This document shows, piece by piece, positions 1-7,596 of a DNA stretch of 14,117 nt (position 1 is its first letter; every line of letters begins with the position of its first letter). The stretch covers positions 1 through 14,117 of the forward strand of contig JALSKY010000165.1 in NCBI GenBank assembly GCA_026988585.1, written 5' to 3'. This stretch comes from Deltaproteobacteria bacterium (GTDB lineage Bacteria; Desulfobacterota; Dissulfuribacteria; Dissulfuribacterales; QOAL01). The notes beneath the pieces are model-generated. The model saw nothing but the letters and a program-made list of their open reading frames with translations. It did not search any database and was not told where the DNA came from. Made by a program: the position numbers and the translations under genes.

Positions 1-2
1 TA

Positions 3-905
3 CGGATCGGCTACCTCCCTATCACATGCCATCTTCTCCTGCCTGTAGCCATGGATCAGGATACCAGATTCAGAGGGCTGATCTCTCCAGTAAAATTTTC
101 TTCATGGCCCGATATGATAGAGGCCTTCAAAGGGGGTGAGCTGGAGTGTGCCATGATCCTCGCCCCCCTGGCAATATCTCTTCGGGCCCAGGGAGTTCCT
201 CTGAAAATTGCCCTGCTCGGCCACAGGAACGGCACCGGCCTGGTTTTATCAAACGAAATAGAAGGGCTTCAGGAACTCAGGGGCAGAACTGTTGCCATCC
301 CCATAAGGTACAGCACACAGAATCTTGCCCTCCAGGAGATATTGAGCCGTAACGGCATGGACAGCTCCCAGCTGTCCATCGTTGAGATGCCTCCTCCGGA
401 CATGCCGTCGGCCCTGGCAGCAGGTGCAATCTCCGCATATATAGTCGGAGAACCTTATGCATCCCAGGCAAAACTCAACAACAAGGGCAGAATATTTATG
501 GAGGCAGATGAGATCATTCCAGATTTCATATCCAGCGTCCTCATCATCTCTGAAAAATTCATCGAAAAGGACAGAAAAACAGCCAACTGGATAGTCAGCA
601 GCCTGTACAGACAGGGAAAATGGATAGAAAGACATAGGAAAACAGCAGCGGAGATAGCGGCCAGGGCCTACGGCCTTCCTGAAGAGCTGTTGGCAACGGT
701 TCTTGTGTCATCCAAAACCCGGGTACGTTACTCCAAGCTGATCCCATCCCGAAAGGATATTCAAAAGACAGAGCAGCTCATGATTAAGTGGAATCTGCTT
801 TCCCAACCAGTAGAGGAAATTATCTATACTGCCTGGACAGAAGGCATAAAGACCAGACATAGAACAGTGACACGAACAGGAAACGAGAAAAATCAAGAGA
901 GATGA
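3..905 (+). CDS. ABC transporter substrate-binding protein, NMT1/SsuA-like (5' end missing)
   Basis: This is the solute-binding component of an ABC importer; it would capture a small molecule in the periplasm and hand it to the permease encoded next. The reading frame is already open at the window edge. The codons before the first ATG (position 51) encode IGYLPITCHLLLPVA, which matches the first beta strand and helix of mature NMT1/SsuA/ThiY-type binding proteins, so the real start and signal peptide lie upstream. About 300 residues are visible. Family features include the GGELECAMILAPLAI stretch (the loop where these proteins test an analogue of 'DVG...'), the LRGRTVAIP segment, and the AAGAISAYIVGEPYA segment near the hinge. 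The stop codon overlaps the permease start as ATGA (902-905), indicating one operon. The substrate (nitrate, sulfonate, thiamine precursor or other) cannot be deduced from sequence alone. Confidence 0.9.
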   Translation, partial: RIGYLPITCHLLLPVAMDQDTRFRGLISPVKFSSWPDMIEAFKGGELECAMILAPLAISLRAQGVPLKIALLGHRNGTGLVLSNEIEGLQELRGRTVAIPIRYSTQNLALQEILSRNGMDSSQLSIVEMPPPDMPSALAAGAISAYIVGEPYASQAKLNNKGRIFMEADEIIPDFISSVLIISEKFIEKDRKTANWIVSSLYRQGKWIERHRKTAAEIAARAYGLPEELLATVLVSSKTRVRYSKLIPSRKDIQKTEQLMIKWNLLSQPVEEIIYTAWTEGIKTRHRTVTRTGNEKNQER

Positions 906-1690
906 AGAGACAGTTTCAGAAAATCAACAGAAAGGCCTCTATGTTCATGGAACCTTTCTGGGCTATTATCATCATGGTACTGCTCTGGCAGGCTGTGGTA
1001 TGGACCGGCGCCATCCCTGCATACTCTCTTCCCTCCCCTGCCGCGGTAGCCCAGGGGCTATGGGAACTCACATCAAGTGGCAGGCTCTTTAAATCCGTGG
1101 TGGCCAGCCTGTTCAGAGTGACCTGGGGATATTACCTTGCTGCCCTCACAGCCATACCCCTTGGACTGGTCATGGGCACCATTCCTGTTGTAAGACGCAC
1201 ACTCAATCCACTGATCCAGTTTTTACGCCCAATATCACCCCTGGCCTGGATTCCCCTGGCCCTTATCTGGTTTGGCATCGGTGATCCGCCAGCCATCTTC
1301 CTGATCTTTCTATCCTGTTTCTTTCCTATGACACTGTTTACCATGAGCGGAGTAGCATCTATAAGACCGACCTTTATCCGTGTAGCAGAAAATTTCGGTC
1401 TCTCCCGGCGGGAGAAATATCTGAGGATAATATTGCCGGCAGCCCTTCCTGAAATAGTCACCGGGCTCAGAGTAACCCTTGGTACTGCCTGGCTGGTAAT
1501 AGTAGCTGCCGAGATGATAGCAGTAAAATCCGGGCTGGGCTTTCTCATTCTGGATGCCAGAAACTCATTGAGGATGGACTACGTAGTGGCTGGCATGGTG
1601 GTTATAGGTCTCATTGGCTTGCTGCTGGATCTGCTTATGCAGCGGATGGAGCGACTTCCTGCTGTGATATGGAAGAGGCTGGAGAGATGA
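902..1690 (+). CDS. ABC transporter permease, SsuC/TauC-like
   Basis: This is the inner-membrane channel subunit of the importer, 262 residues, the usual length for this class. Hydrophobic segments lie at about residues 19-36, 74-95, 108-124, 129-150, 192-212 and 226-246, consistent with a six-helix BPD_transp_1 fold. The cytoplasmic coupling (EAA) loop that docks onto the ATPase is visible at about 161-186, with VAENFGLSRREK and the trailing ILPAALPEI. The start at 902 is fixed by its four-base overlap with the stop codon of the binding-protein gene. The end overlaps the ATPase start at 1687, so the three subunits are probably translationally coupled. The family assignment is firm; the substrate is unknown. 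Confidence 0.93.
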   Translation: MKRQFQKINRKASMFMEPFWAIIIMVLLWQAVVWTGAIPAYSLPSPAAVAQGLWELTSSGRLFKSVVASLFRVTWGYYLAALTAIPLGLVMGTIPVVRRTLNPLIQFLRPISPLAWIPLALIWFGIGDPPAIFLIFLSCFFPMTLFTMSGVASIRPTFIRVAENFGLSRREKYLRIILPAALPEIVTGLRVTLGTAWLVIVAAEMIAVKSGLGFLILDARNSLRMDYVVAGMVVIGLIGLLLDLLMQRMERLPAVIWKRLER

Positions 1691-2502
1691 TGGAAGCAGT
1701 AAACAGTGAAGAAGTGGCCATGATACAGATAGAGGGAATAACAAAACAGTACAGGGAGAGGCGCACCATTCCCCGCACCCCGGATCACACAAAGTTCAAC
1801 GAGACAGTGACGGTCCTGGATGATATCACCATATCCATAGAGAAGGGCACATTTTTCTGCCTGGTTGGTCCTTCAGGTTGCGGGAAATCCACGCTCCTGA
1901 GGATCATAGCCGGCTTCGACTCTCCTACCAGGGGCAGGGTGACAATAGATGGCATGGAGATAACCTCCCCCTCTCCTGAACATATATTCGTATTCCAGGA
2001 AGACGGCCTATATCCCTGGCTCACCGTCCATGAAAACATGGAGATCGGGGCTAAAAGGATCGAGGATCCTGTGAACCGGGCAACTGCAATAGAAGAATAT
2101 CTGGAGATGGTAGGACTTGCAGGATTTGAATCCCACTATCCTCATCAACTTTCAGGCGGAATGAGAAGACGGGCTGAGGTTGCCAGGGCACTGATTGCAA
2201 GCCCAAAAGTGCTCTTCATGGATGAGCCCTTTGGTGCCCTGGATTTTGCAACCAGACTGCAGATGCGTGAGGAGATGCTCAACGCCCATGCAATGTTCCC
2301 AATGACCATACTGTTCATCACCCATGATATAGATGAGGCCCTTCAGATTGGGGATCAGGTGGTAGTGCTTGGGAGCAGGCCCTCCAAGGTAAAGATGGAT
2401 ATCAAGCTGCATCAACCCCATCCACGGGATATTGCCAGTCCGGAACTGGCGGAACTCAGAAGGGAGATCTACTATCAGTTAGGGCTGCACACTGCCCTTT
2501 AA
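1687..2502 (+). CDS. ABC transporter ATP-binding protein, SsuB/TauB-like
   Basis: This is the cytoplasmic ATPase that powers the importer. Motifs, numbered from the ATG at 1687 (271 residues), are Walker A GPSGCGKST at 61-69, the Q-loop in FQEDGLYPWLTV at about 103-114, signature LSGGMRRR at 155-162, Walker B VLFMDEP at 175-181, and the H-loop FITHD at about 210-214. The Q-loop with LYPWLTV is typical of nitrate/sulfonate/taurine importers. An in-frame ATG at 1669 also exists, but the start at 1687 makes the ATGA overlap with the permease stop seen at the previous junction, so I prefer it; ATG 1720 is a third option. The signature motif ends RRR where most relatives have RQR. No terminator with a T-run follows. 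The family is certain; the substrate is unknown. Confidence 0.93.
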   Translation: MMEAVNSEEVAMIQIEGITKQYRERRTIPRTPDHTKFNETVTVLDDITISIEKGTFFCLVGPSGCGKSTLLRIIAGFDSPTRGRVTIDGMEITSPSPEHIFVFQEDGLYPWLTVHENMEIGAKRIEDPVNRATAIEEYLEMVGLAGFESHYPHQLSGGMRRRAEVARALIASPKVLFMDEPFGALDFATRLQMREEMLNAHAMFPMTILFITHDIDEALQIGDQVVVLGSRPSKVKMDIKLHQPHPRDIASPELAELRREIYYQLGLHTAL

Positions 2503-2686
2503 TCTGCTGAAAGCTATCCCGTTTTTCAGGCCGTTCCCTGACTCATACACCATTCACCTGGCAAAAACCGCAATTCCCTTTACGGTTGTCACATTACCCG
2601 GTTCAAGTTACCCTGCCCCAACCATGAATAGGAAAACAGACCATGAACTGTTGAGAGAAGAGGATATGTCCACAGTAAGGGGCACC

Positions 2687-5338
2687 ATGACCCATCAGGA
2701 GATCCTCTCCCTTGTAACACGGCCAGGAAGATATCTGGGTACCGAGATCAATGCGGCAGCCAAACCCTGGGACAGGACCGAGATCAGGGTCTGCTGCATA
2801 TTCCCTGATCTCTATGAGATTGGCATGTCCCATCAGGGGCTGGCCCTGCTCTACGCCATACTGAACGCCCAGGAATGGGCATTGGCAGACAGGTGCTACT
2901 GCCCGGACAGGGACATGGAACAGATCTTGAAAAGAGAGGGGAAGGGGATTACATCCCTTGAACAGCGCCGAAATCTCTGGGAATTTGATATTCTGGCCAT
3001 CACACTTCCCTATGAGCTATGCTATTCCAACATCCTTACCATCCTTGATCTGGCAGGGATTCCATTCTCCTCTGCCGAACGGCAGAAAACGGGCGGGACC
3101 TTCCCCCTTATCCTTGGGGGAGGCTCTGCAGCAGTCAATCCGGAGCCTATTGCTCAGCTGTTCGATGCCATTGTCATTGGAGACGGGGAAGAGGCCATAA
3201 TACAGGTAGCCCAGGCAGTCCGCAGGGAGAAGCAGGCAGAAAGAGGGATAGCCTGGCCTGAATTTGCCGAGAGGCTGGAAGATATCCCTGGCATCTACTG
3301 TCCCGGCAGCTTTCAGCCCCTTTACGATGCCAAAGGTGATTTCTGCGGGATGAAACGCCTATATGACGGGCCTGAAAAAATCAGGAGGCGCATCCTGCCT
3401 GACCTGTCAGCCATTCCCATGCTAACCAGGCCGCTTGTCCCCACCATTCAGGTAGTACATGACAGACTTGGCATAGAGATAGCGAGGGGATGCACCAGGG
3501 GGTGCCGCTTCTGCCAGGCGTCATCCACCTACCGGCCGGTCAGGGAGCGGCCGCTCTCTCAGGTCCTGGAAGCTGCAGAGGAGGGGCTGAAAAACAGTGG
3601 CTGGGAGGAACTCTCCCTGCTATCCCTTAGCACCGGGGACTACAGTGCCCTGGAACCCCTGATATGCACACTGATGGACCGTTATCTCGAAAGAAATATC
3701 TCCATCTCCCTTCCATCCCTGAGGGTAGGGACCCTGACTCCGGCTATTATGGAGCAGATCAGGAGGGTCAGAAAGACCGGTTTCACCCTGGCCCCTGAGG
3801 CTGGAACCCAGCGGCTCAGAGACCTGTTGAACAAGGGGATAGATCAGGATGATCTGATTGCTACAGTTGTCCAGGCAGTTCAGCAGGGCTGGCGCAGCAT
3901 CAAGTTTTATTTCATGATCGGTCTCCCTACAGAGACAGATCAGGACATCCAGGGCATCATAGACCTCTGTCACACCTGTCTCTCAGAGGCCAGGGCAGCA
4001 GGTGCAGCACGGTCTGTCTCCATAACAGCCAGCATTGGCACATTCGTGCCCAAGCCCCACACCCCATTTCAGTGGGAGCCACAGATATCTGAAGAGGAAT
4101 CCAGGCACAAAATCGCTATGCTCAAGAGGGGATTGAGCAGCAAAAAATTCACTGTTAAATGGCACGATCCGCAGCAGAGTCTCCTGGAGGGGATCTTCTC
4201 CCGTGGAGACAGACGCCTGTTTCAGGTTTTGTGCAGGGCATGGGAACAGGGCGCGCGGCTTGATGCATGGTCAGACCAGATGAGAGCTGAACTCTATCTG
4301 CAGGCTGCGAGAGACTTAGACATGGACCCCCTATCATTACTCGCCCCCCGCCAGATAGACAAACCCCTGCCCTGGGATCATATCGATCTCGGAATCAGCA
4401 AGGCGTATCTCAGGCGTGAGCTGAAAAGGGCCAGGGAGGGGAAAACCACGCCGGACTGCCGGTTCGGTTCCTGCCAGAAATGTGGAGCCTGTGATCTGAA
4501 AGAGATAAAACCTGTGCTGTTTCCTGAAAAGTTGTTGAAAACGGACCAGGATATCCAGGAGGAGAAGCCCCTGATCTCCTCGGCTTCAGATGGTCCCAAA
4601 ACCTGCCTGAGAAAGGATCAATCCAGGAGGTCCGCACCTTCTTGTCCGGCATGGTACCGGTTGCTTTACGAAAAGACCGGGCCGGCCCGCTTTTTGGGAC
4701 ACCTCGACCTGACCAGGACAATCCACAAGGCATTGAGACGGGCGGAACTTCCCATGGCCTTCAGCAAGGGGTTTCATCCCATGCCAAAGACTGCGTTCGG
4801 GCAGCCACTATCCCTTGGCATAGAGAGCCTGCAGGAGGAGATGGTTCTACAGCTTGAGTCTCCAGAACCTGCAAATCAGGTCATGGACAGGCTTAACAGG
4901 GAGCTGCCCCAGGGGATAAAGATCACGGCATGTCTCCAATCTGCATCTAAGCTGAAGATCACTACTGCCAACACAGTAACCTTTATCTGCGCCCTTAGGG
5001 GTATCGGAGTTAAAGAGACTATGGAGACCGTGAAACAATTCTCTGAATCAGAGGAGTTCTGGTGGGAACGGACCAACAAAAAAGGAAAAAAACGCCGACT
5101 GGACCTGAAAAAGGTTGTGGAAATCCGGCAGATGAAAAATGATGACAGACTGTCACCTGAGATAAAATCATGGATGGATCGGATTGGCAAGGAACTGTCA
5201 ACAGACTTCAGCACAATAGTCCTTACCATCCATATAGACAGGGGACATATTGCGCCATATCCTGCCCTTCAGACCATCTTTGCCCTGACAGAACAGGAGG
5301 CAAGGCTCTGCAGGATCATCAAACTACCCTTATCATGA
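2687..5338 (+). CDS. B12-binding-type radical SAM protein fused to DUF2344 domain (TIGR03960/TIGR03936-like)
   Basis: This is a large two-part protein of unknown reaction. The N-terminal third has the B12-binding-like fold seen in TIGR03960 proteins (PDLYEIGMSHQGLALLY, then LILGGGSAAVNPEP and IGDGEEA). The radical SAM core follows, with its CxxxCxxC cluster motif GCTRGCRFC (C269, C273, C276), which should hold the 4Fe-4S cluster and S-adenosylmethionine. A second cysteine group, C591-x4-C596-x2-C599-x2-C602, could bind another Fe-S cluster. Residues from about 656 to the end form a DUF2344 domain (WYRLLYEKTGPARFLGHLD, then SKGFHPMP). The fusion is known in bacteria and is often annotated only as a radical SAM protein. 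I chose ATG 2687 because AAGGGG lies a few bases before it and the protein then starts just before RPGRYLGTEINA, as in relatives; ATG 2624 and ATG 2666 are in frame and possible. The protein is 883 residues long. Confidence 0.9.
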   Translation: MTHQEILSLVTRPGRYLGTEINAAAKPWDRTEIRVCCIFPDLYEIGMSHQGLALLYAILNAQEWALADRCYCPDRDMEQILKREGKGITSLEQRRNLWEFDILAITLPYELCYSNILTILDLAGIPFSSAERQKTGGTFPLILGGGSAAVNPEPIAQLFDAIVIGDGEEAIIQVAQAVRREKQAERGIAWPEFAERLEDIPGIYCPGSFQPLYDAKGDFCGMKRLYDGPEKIRRRILPDLSAIPMLTRPLVPTIQVVHDRLGIEIARGCTRGCRFCQASSTYRPVRERPLSQVLEAAEEGLKNSGWEELSLLSLSTGDYSALEPLICTLMDRYLERNISISLPSLRVGTLTPAIMEQIRRVRKTGFTLAPEAGTQRLRDLLNKGIDQDDLIATVVQAVQQGWRSIKFYFMIGLPTETDQDIQGIIDLCHTCLSEARAAGAARSVSITASIGTFVPKPHTPFQWEPQISEEESRHKIAMLKRGLSSKKFTVKWHDPQQSLLEGIFSRGDRRLFQVLCRAWEQGARLDAWSDQMRAELYLQAARDLDMDPLSLLAPRQIDKPLPWDHIDLGISKAYLRRELKRAREGKTTPDCRFGSCQKCGACDLKEIKPVLFPEKLLKTDQDIQEEKPLISSASDGPKTCLRKDQSRRSAPSCPAWYRLLYEKTGPARFLGHLDLTRTIHKALRRAELPMAFSKGFHPMPKTAFGQPLSLGIESLQEEMVLQLESPEPANQVMDRLNRELPQGIKITACLQSASKLKITTANTVTFICALRGIGVKETMETVKQFSESEEFWWERTNKKGKKRRLDLKKVVEIRQMKNDDRLSPEIKSWMDRIGKELSTDFSTIVLTIHIDRGHIAPYPALQTIFALTEQEARLCRIIKLPLS

Positions 5339-5391
5339 GATGATAACCCTCAAATGTAACTTCAGGAAAAGCCTTGAAAGGAGATAATGTA

Positions 5392-5946
5392 ATGAATCCT
5401 GGAGCGATAATAATGGCAGGATTTTTCCTGATCGTCCTGGTGGGATGGACCATTGGCACATATAACAAATTCATAAAATACCGGAACAGAATCGAGGAGT
5501 CGCTGAACAATATAGATGTTGCCCTGAAGCGAAGAGCGAACCTGATCCCTGGTCTGATAAAGGTTATCAAAGGATATTCAGACCATGAAGACAGGATTTT
5601 TCAGGCCAGGACCGAATCTCTCAGCACCATCTCTGATCCGAAACGTCTCCACCAGGAACAGGAGATTTCTCGAGGCTTAGGAGGGCTGCTTGCACTGGCA
5701 GAGGCCTATCCGGACCTCAAGGCCAGCAGCAATTTCCTTGCACTGCAAGAGAGCCTGATGCAGATCGAGAAGGATATTCAGCAGGCAAGAAACCGCTACA
5801 ACGCTTATGTGTCCCGGTTCAACACCCTTGTGGAGTCATTTCCTGCAAACCTGATGGCCCGAAAATTCGGATTTCGGAAAATGGACTACATAACCCTTGA
5901 ATTGGCTACCCAGCGGGAGATGCCTGAGATATCCTTCCAGAAATAA
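5392..5946 (+). CDS. LemA family membrane-anchored protein
   Basis: This is a 184-residue LemA-family protein. One N-terminal hydrophobic segment (about residues 5-22) anchors a helical domain predicted to sit outside the inner membrane. Family hallmarks are clear: ALKRRANLIPGLIKVIKGY with a following HE, the LAEAYPDLKAS segment near the middle, ARNRYNAYVSRFN, and SFPANLMARKFGF. The biochemical role of LemA proteins is poorly defined. The gene starts at ATG 5392, eight bases after a good ribosome-binding site (AAAGGAG, 5377-5383); the upstream TTG at 5374 lies before that site and is unlikely. It follows the radical SAM gene after 53 bases with no terminator, so the two may be co-transcribed. 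No TPM-domain or HtpX partner gene, common beside lemA, is present in the window. Confidence 0.9.
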   Translation: MNPGAIIMAGFFLIVLVGWTIGTYNKFIKYRNRIEESLNNIDVALKRRANLIPGLIKVIKGYSDHEDRIFQARTESLSTISDPKRLHQEQEISRGLGGLLALAEAYPDLKASSNFLALQESLMQIEKDIQQARNRYNAYVSRFNTLVESFPANLMARKFGFRKMDYITLELATQREMPEISFQK

Positions 5947-5970
5947 ACAGCAAACACACCCTCTTCTCCA

Positions 5971-5999
5971 TTGACTTTCAAGAGGAGTGGCTGCACAAT
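5971..5999 (+). promoter_or_regulatory. Possible sigma70-type promoter for the peptidase gene
   Basis: TTGACT (5971-5976) and CACAAT (5994-5999) are separated by 17 bases, ahead of the gene starting at 6062. The -35 matches consensus at five of six bases and the -10 at four of six. The position in the 115-base gap after lemA supports it, but the -10 is weak. Confidence 0.35.
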
Positions 6000-6061
6000 T
6001 TAATAAAGCGGTAAACGGATGCCGGTGCTAACCGACCAGGTCCTGGTTGAGGAGGGGCATT

Positions 6062-6784
6062 ATGGTTTTTCTCAAGAAGGGTATGCAAAACAACAATGTC
6101 AAAAGGCTTCAGGAGCGGCTGGCCCACCTTGGCTATGATCCAGGCCCTGCAGACGGGATATTTGGCCCCAAAACCGAAATGGCAGTGCTGGCCTACCAGG
6201 AGGATCACGGCCTCTCTGTTGATGGAATCGTTGGAGGAGAGACCTGGGGCAGCCTGTTCAGCTATTCCATGCCTGAACTTCTTTCCTCTCTCCAACACCC
6301 GCCTATTTACTCACAGCTTACTGATATCTTTGGCGATTTCCTTCTACCTGGATGGCAGGAACAGAGCCTGGTCCGTTGCGATCTCTCATCAATGGCCGAT
6401 GCCTTGGAACATATCTATATTGGCTGGCTGACCCCTCAGGACAAGGCGTTCGATCACAGGGACTGGTTCGGCTTTATTTGTCACAAGCTGGTTGTTCCAC
6501 ATTTTCAGAAAGCATTCAAGATGATGGTAGATCGCGGAGTTGCCCGAAAAATAAAGACCTGGGATGGGTGCTTTAATGTCCGCTATATGCGGGGAGCCAG
6601 CCAGTGGTCAACCCATTCCTGGGGAATCGCCATAGACATAGACGCCCAGTGGAACCGGTTCGGCCAAAGAGATTTTGCCATGGCCCCTGAGATAGCAGCC
6701 TGCTTCGAGGAGGCAGGGTTTATCTGGGGTGGCAGATGGAACCGACCGGACGCCATGCACTTTCAGTTCTGCACATTGAGATAG
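6062..6784 (+). CDS. Peptidoglycan-binding domain plus M15-type peptidase (endolysin-like)
   Basis: This is probably a zinc peptidase that cuts peptidoglycan stem peptides (D-Ala-D-Ala carboxypeptidase or L-Ala-D-Glu endopeptidase type). Residues 1-66 form a peptidoglycan_binding_1 domain (NNVKRLQERLAHLGYDPGP, then DGIFGPKTE and DGIVGGETW). The C-terminal part carries the M15 pattern: H185 and D192 in STHSWGIAIDID, and D230 and H233 in RPDAMHFQF, matching the metal ligands and catalytic acid of the family. I chose ATG 6062 because GGAGG at 6051-6055 lies six bases before it; the in-frame TTG at 6047 lies before that site. The 240-residue protein has no signal peptide or membrane segment, an arrangement more like a phage endolysin than a secreted housekeeping enzyme. 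No holin, spanin or other phage gene is nearby. The exact bond cut is not known. Confidence 0.85.
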   Translation: MVFLKKGMQNNNVKRLQERLAHLGYDPGPADGIFGPKTEMAVLAYQEDHGLSVDGIVGGETWGSLFSYSMPELLSSLQHPPIYSQLTDIFGDFLLPGWQEQSLVRCDLSSMADALEHIYIGWLTPQDKAFDHRDWFGFICHKLVVPHFQKAFKMMVDRGVARKIKTWDGCFNVRYMRGASQWSTHSWGIAIDIDAQWNRFGQRDFAMAPEIAACFEEAGFIWGGRWNRPDAMHFQFCTLR

Positions 6785-7221
6785 ATCGAAAGGGTCAGGA
6801 GAAAGTAGCAGGATCCATGCCTGCTGCTATAGAAGTGAGTGGCGCAACAGGAATGTTACAGTCACGACTTAATCAAACACCGCTTCATTTCACCCATTTG
6901 GAAAGATAGTGTTTTGGAAAACCCCAATATAACCCTTTGTTGATGCATTACCTTTGGCAAAAGAAAAAATAATAGATCAGGCCATACCGACAGATCACGC
7001 TCACTGTGAGGCGATGTCAGATTAAGTATAGTTCAAGTACAATACCGTAGAGGGTTTACTTTTTTCATCCCCCCTTCATCTCCTCTACCAATACACCTTC
7101 AACGTAGATACCACATTTGTCCACCCCCTATTCTTTATTACGGGAAATCAGTTGCCATCTGGACATGATGGCATAATTCTGACATGTTTACCGTTTTCAG
7201 CCTTGAGCTGAAATCGGTAAG
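6785..7221. other. Non-coding stretch with hairpins, no gene recognised
   Basis: No convincing reading frame or known RNA family is visible in these roughly 440 bases. An AGCAGG/CCTGCT hairpin (6807-6825) follows the peptidase gene but has no T-run, so it is a weak terminator candidate. TTTGGAAA occurs twice, 16 bases apart (6897-6904 and 6913-6920). GTAGAGG (7047-7053) is matched by its inverted copy CCTCTAC (7082-7088) around a T- and C-rich loop. A seven-base stem (TGCCATC 7153-7159, GATGGCA 7167-7173) closes a seven-base loop. Confidence 0.6.
7189..7219. repeat. Inverted repeat beyond the tRNA terminator
   Basis: TACCG, T, TTTCAG (7189-7200) pairs with CTGAAA, T, CGGTA (7208-7219) around a seven-base loop: eleven pairs and one T-T mismatch. 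On the minus strand it lies just past the T-run of the tRNA terminator, so it could act as a back-up stop or protect an RNA end. It has no T-run of its own on either strand. Confidence 0.55.
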
Positions 7222-7260
7222 GAAAAAAGAAAAGGGATTATGGATGAAATCCATAATCCC
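7222..7260 (-). terminator. Rho-independent terminator of the tRNA-Arg gene
   Basis: A perfect 12-base inverted repeat (GGGATTATGGAT at 7234-7245 and its complement at 7249-7260) closes a three-base loop. Read on the minus strand it is followed by a run of T broken by single other bases (complement of 7222-7233). It begins 10 bases after the CCA end of the tRNA, the position expected for its terminator. Confidence 0.9.
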
Positions 7261-7270
7261 CTGAAAACAC

Positions 7271-7347
7271 TGGCGCGCCCGAGAGGATTCGAACCTCTGA
7301 CCTACGGATTCGTAGTCCGGCGCTCTATCCAGCTGAGCTACGGGCGC
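7271..7347 (-). tRNA. tRNA-Arg, anticodon ACG
   Basis: The minus strand folds as a standard 77-base tRNA with an encoded CCA end. The acceptor stem is GCGCCCG pairing with CGGGCGC, the D arm is GCTC/GAGC, and the T arm is AGAGG-TTCGAAT-CCTCT. The anticodon loop is CTACGAA with ACG at 7313-7311, so it would read CGN arginine codons after A34 is converted to inosine. The discriminator base is G. The outermost anticodon-stem pair (27-43) is a C-U mismatch. It has its own promoter and terminator and no neighbouring tRNA genes. Confidence 0.97.
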
Positions 7348-7381
7348 TTCATCAACACTGCTATCTTAAAACAGGTTTGGG

Positions 7382-7410
7382 ATTATACAGGGAGGCCGAG
7401 ATAATTTCAA
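7382..7410 (-). promoter_or_regulatory. Sigma70-type promoter of the tRNA-Arg gene
   Basis: On the minus strand, TTGAAA (7410-7405) is separated by exactly 17 bases from a perfect TATAAT (7387-7382). Transcription would start near 7375, about 28 bases before the mature tRNA 5' end at 7347. A TACTTG/CAAGTA hairpin (7413-7432) lies directly upstream of the -35. Confidence 0.85.
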
Positions 7411-7411
7411 G

Positions 7412-7534
7412 CTACTTGCATAAAAACAAGTATTTCATCTTGTAGCGTCTGGCAGGTCTGGTAAAATTGCCGCTCAAATCATTATCAATCTATCTACTGC
7501 ATAAAAATTGCGGATTTCATCTCATAAAGCCTGG
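7412..7534. repeat. Imperfect direct repeat, two copies of about 40 bases
   Basis: Segments 7412-7452 and 7494-7534 share CTACT, GCATAAAAA, ATTTCATCT and CTGG blocks in the same order and almost the same spacing, 82 bases apart. One single-base gap aligns them. They lie between the tRNA promoter and the small CxxC gene. The copies differ at their central bases, so this may be a decayed duplication or a chance match in A/T-rich DNA. Confidence 0.4.
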
Positions 7535-7596
7535 ACCAACAGAAGCTGGATCATCAGGGGATTCAGCCATAAAATATCACAGTGGAGGTCAACAAT

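Noticed and set aside
1132..1548. Long minus-strand reading frame opposite the permease gene
   Set aside because: It mirrors the codon structure of a clear permease gene, has no recognisable domain and lies wholly inside it.
1681..1720. ATPase signature RRR instead of RQR taken as a sign of a dead ATPase
   Set aside because: Walker A, Walker B, Q-loop, LSGG and H-loop are all intact; the changed residue lies outside the catalytic core and varies in the family.
2507..2529. CTGAAA/TTTCAG stem after the ABC ATPase gene, considered as a terminator
   Set aside because: Six A/T-rich pairs, an 11-base loop and no T-run after the stem make it too weak to call.
2559..2575. Sigma54-like element (CTGGCA followed by CCGCA) before the radical SAM gene
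   Set aside because: Only eight bases separate GG and GC, and the -12 element lacks the TTGC form.
7449..7475. Sigma54-like promoter (TGGCAGG ... TTGCC) before the small CxxC gene
   Set aside because: The distance between the GG and GC elements is 7, 12 or 16 bases depending on the GG chosen; sigma54 needs 10.
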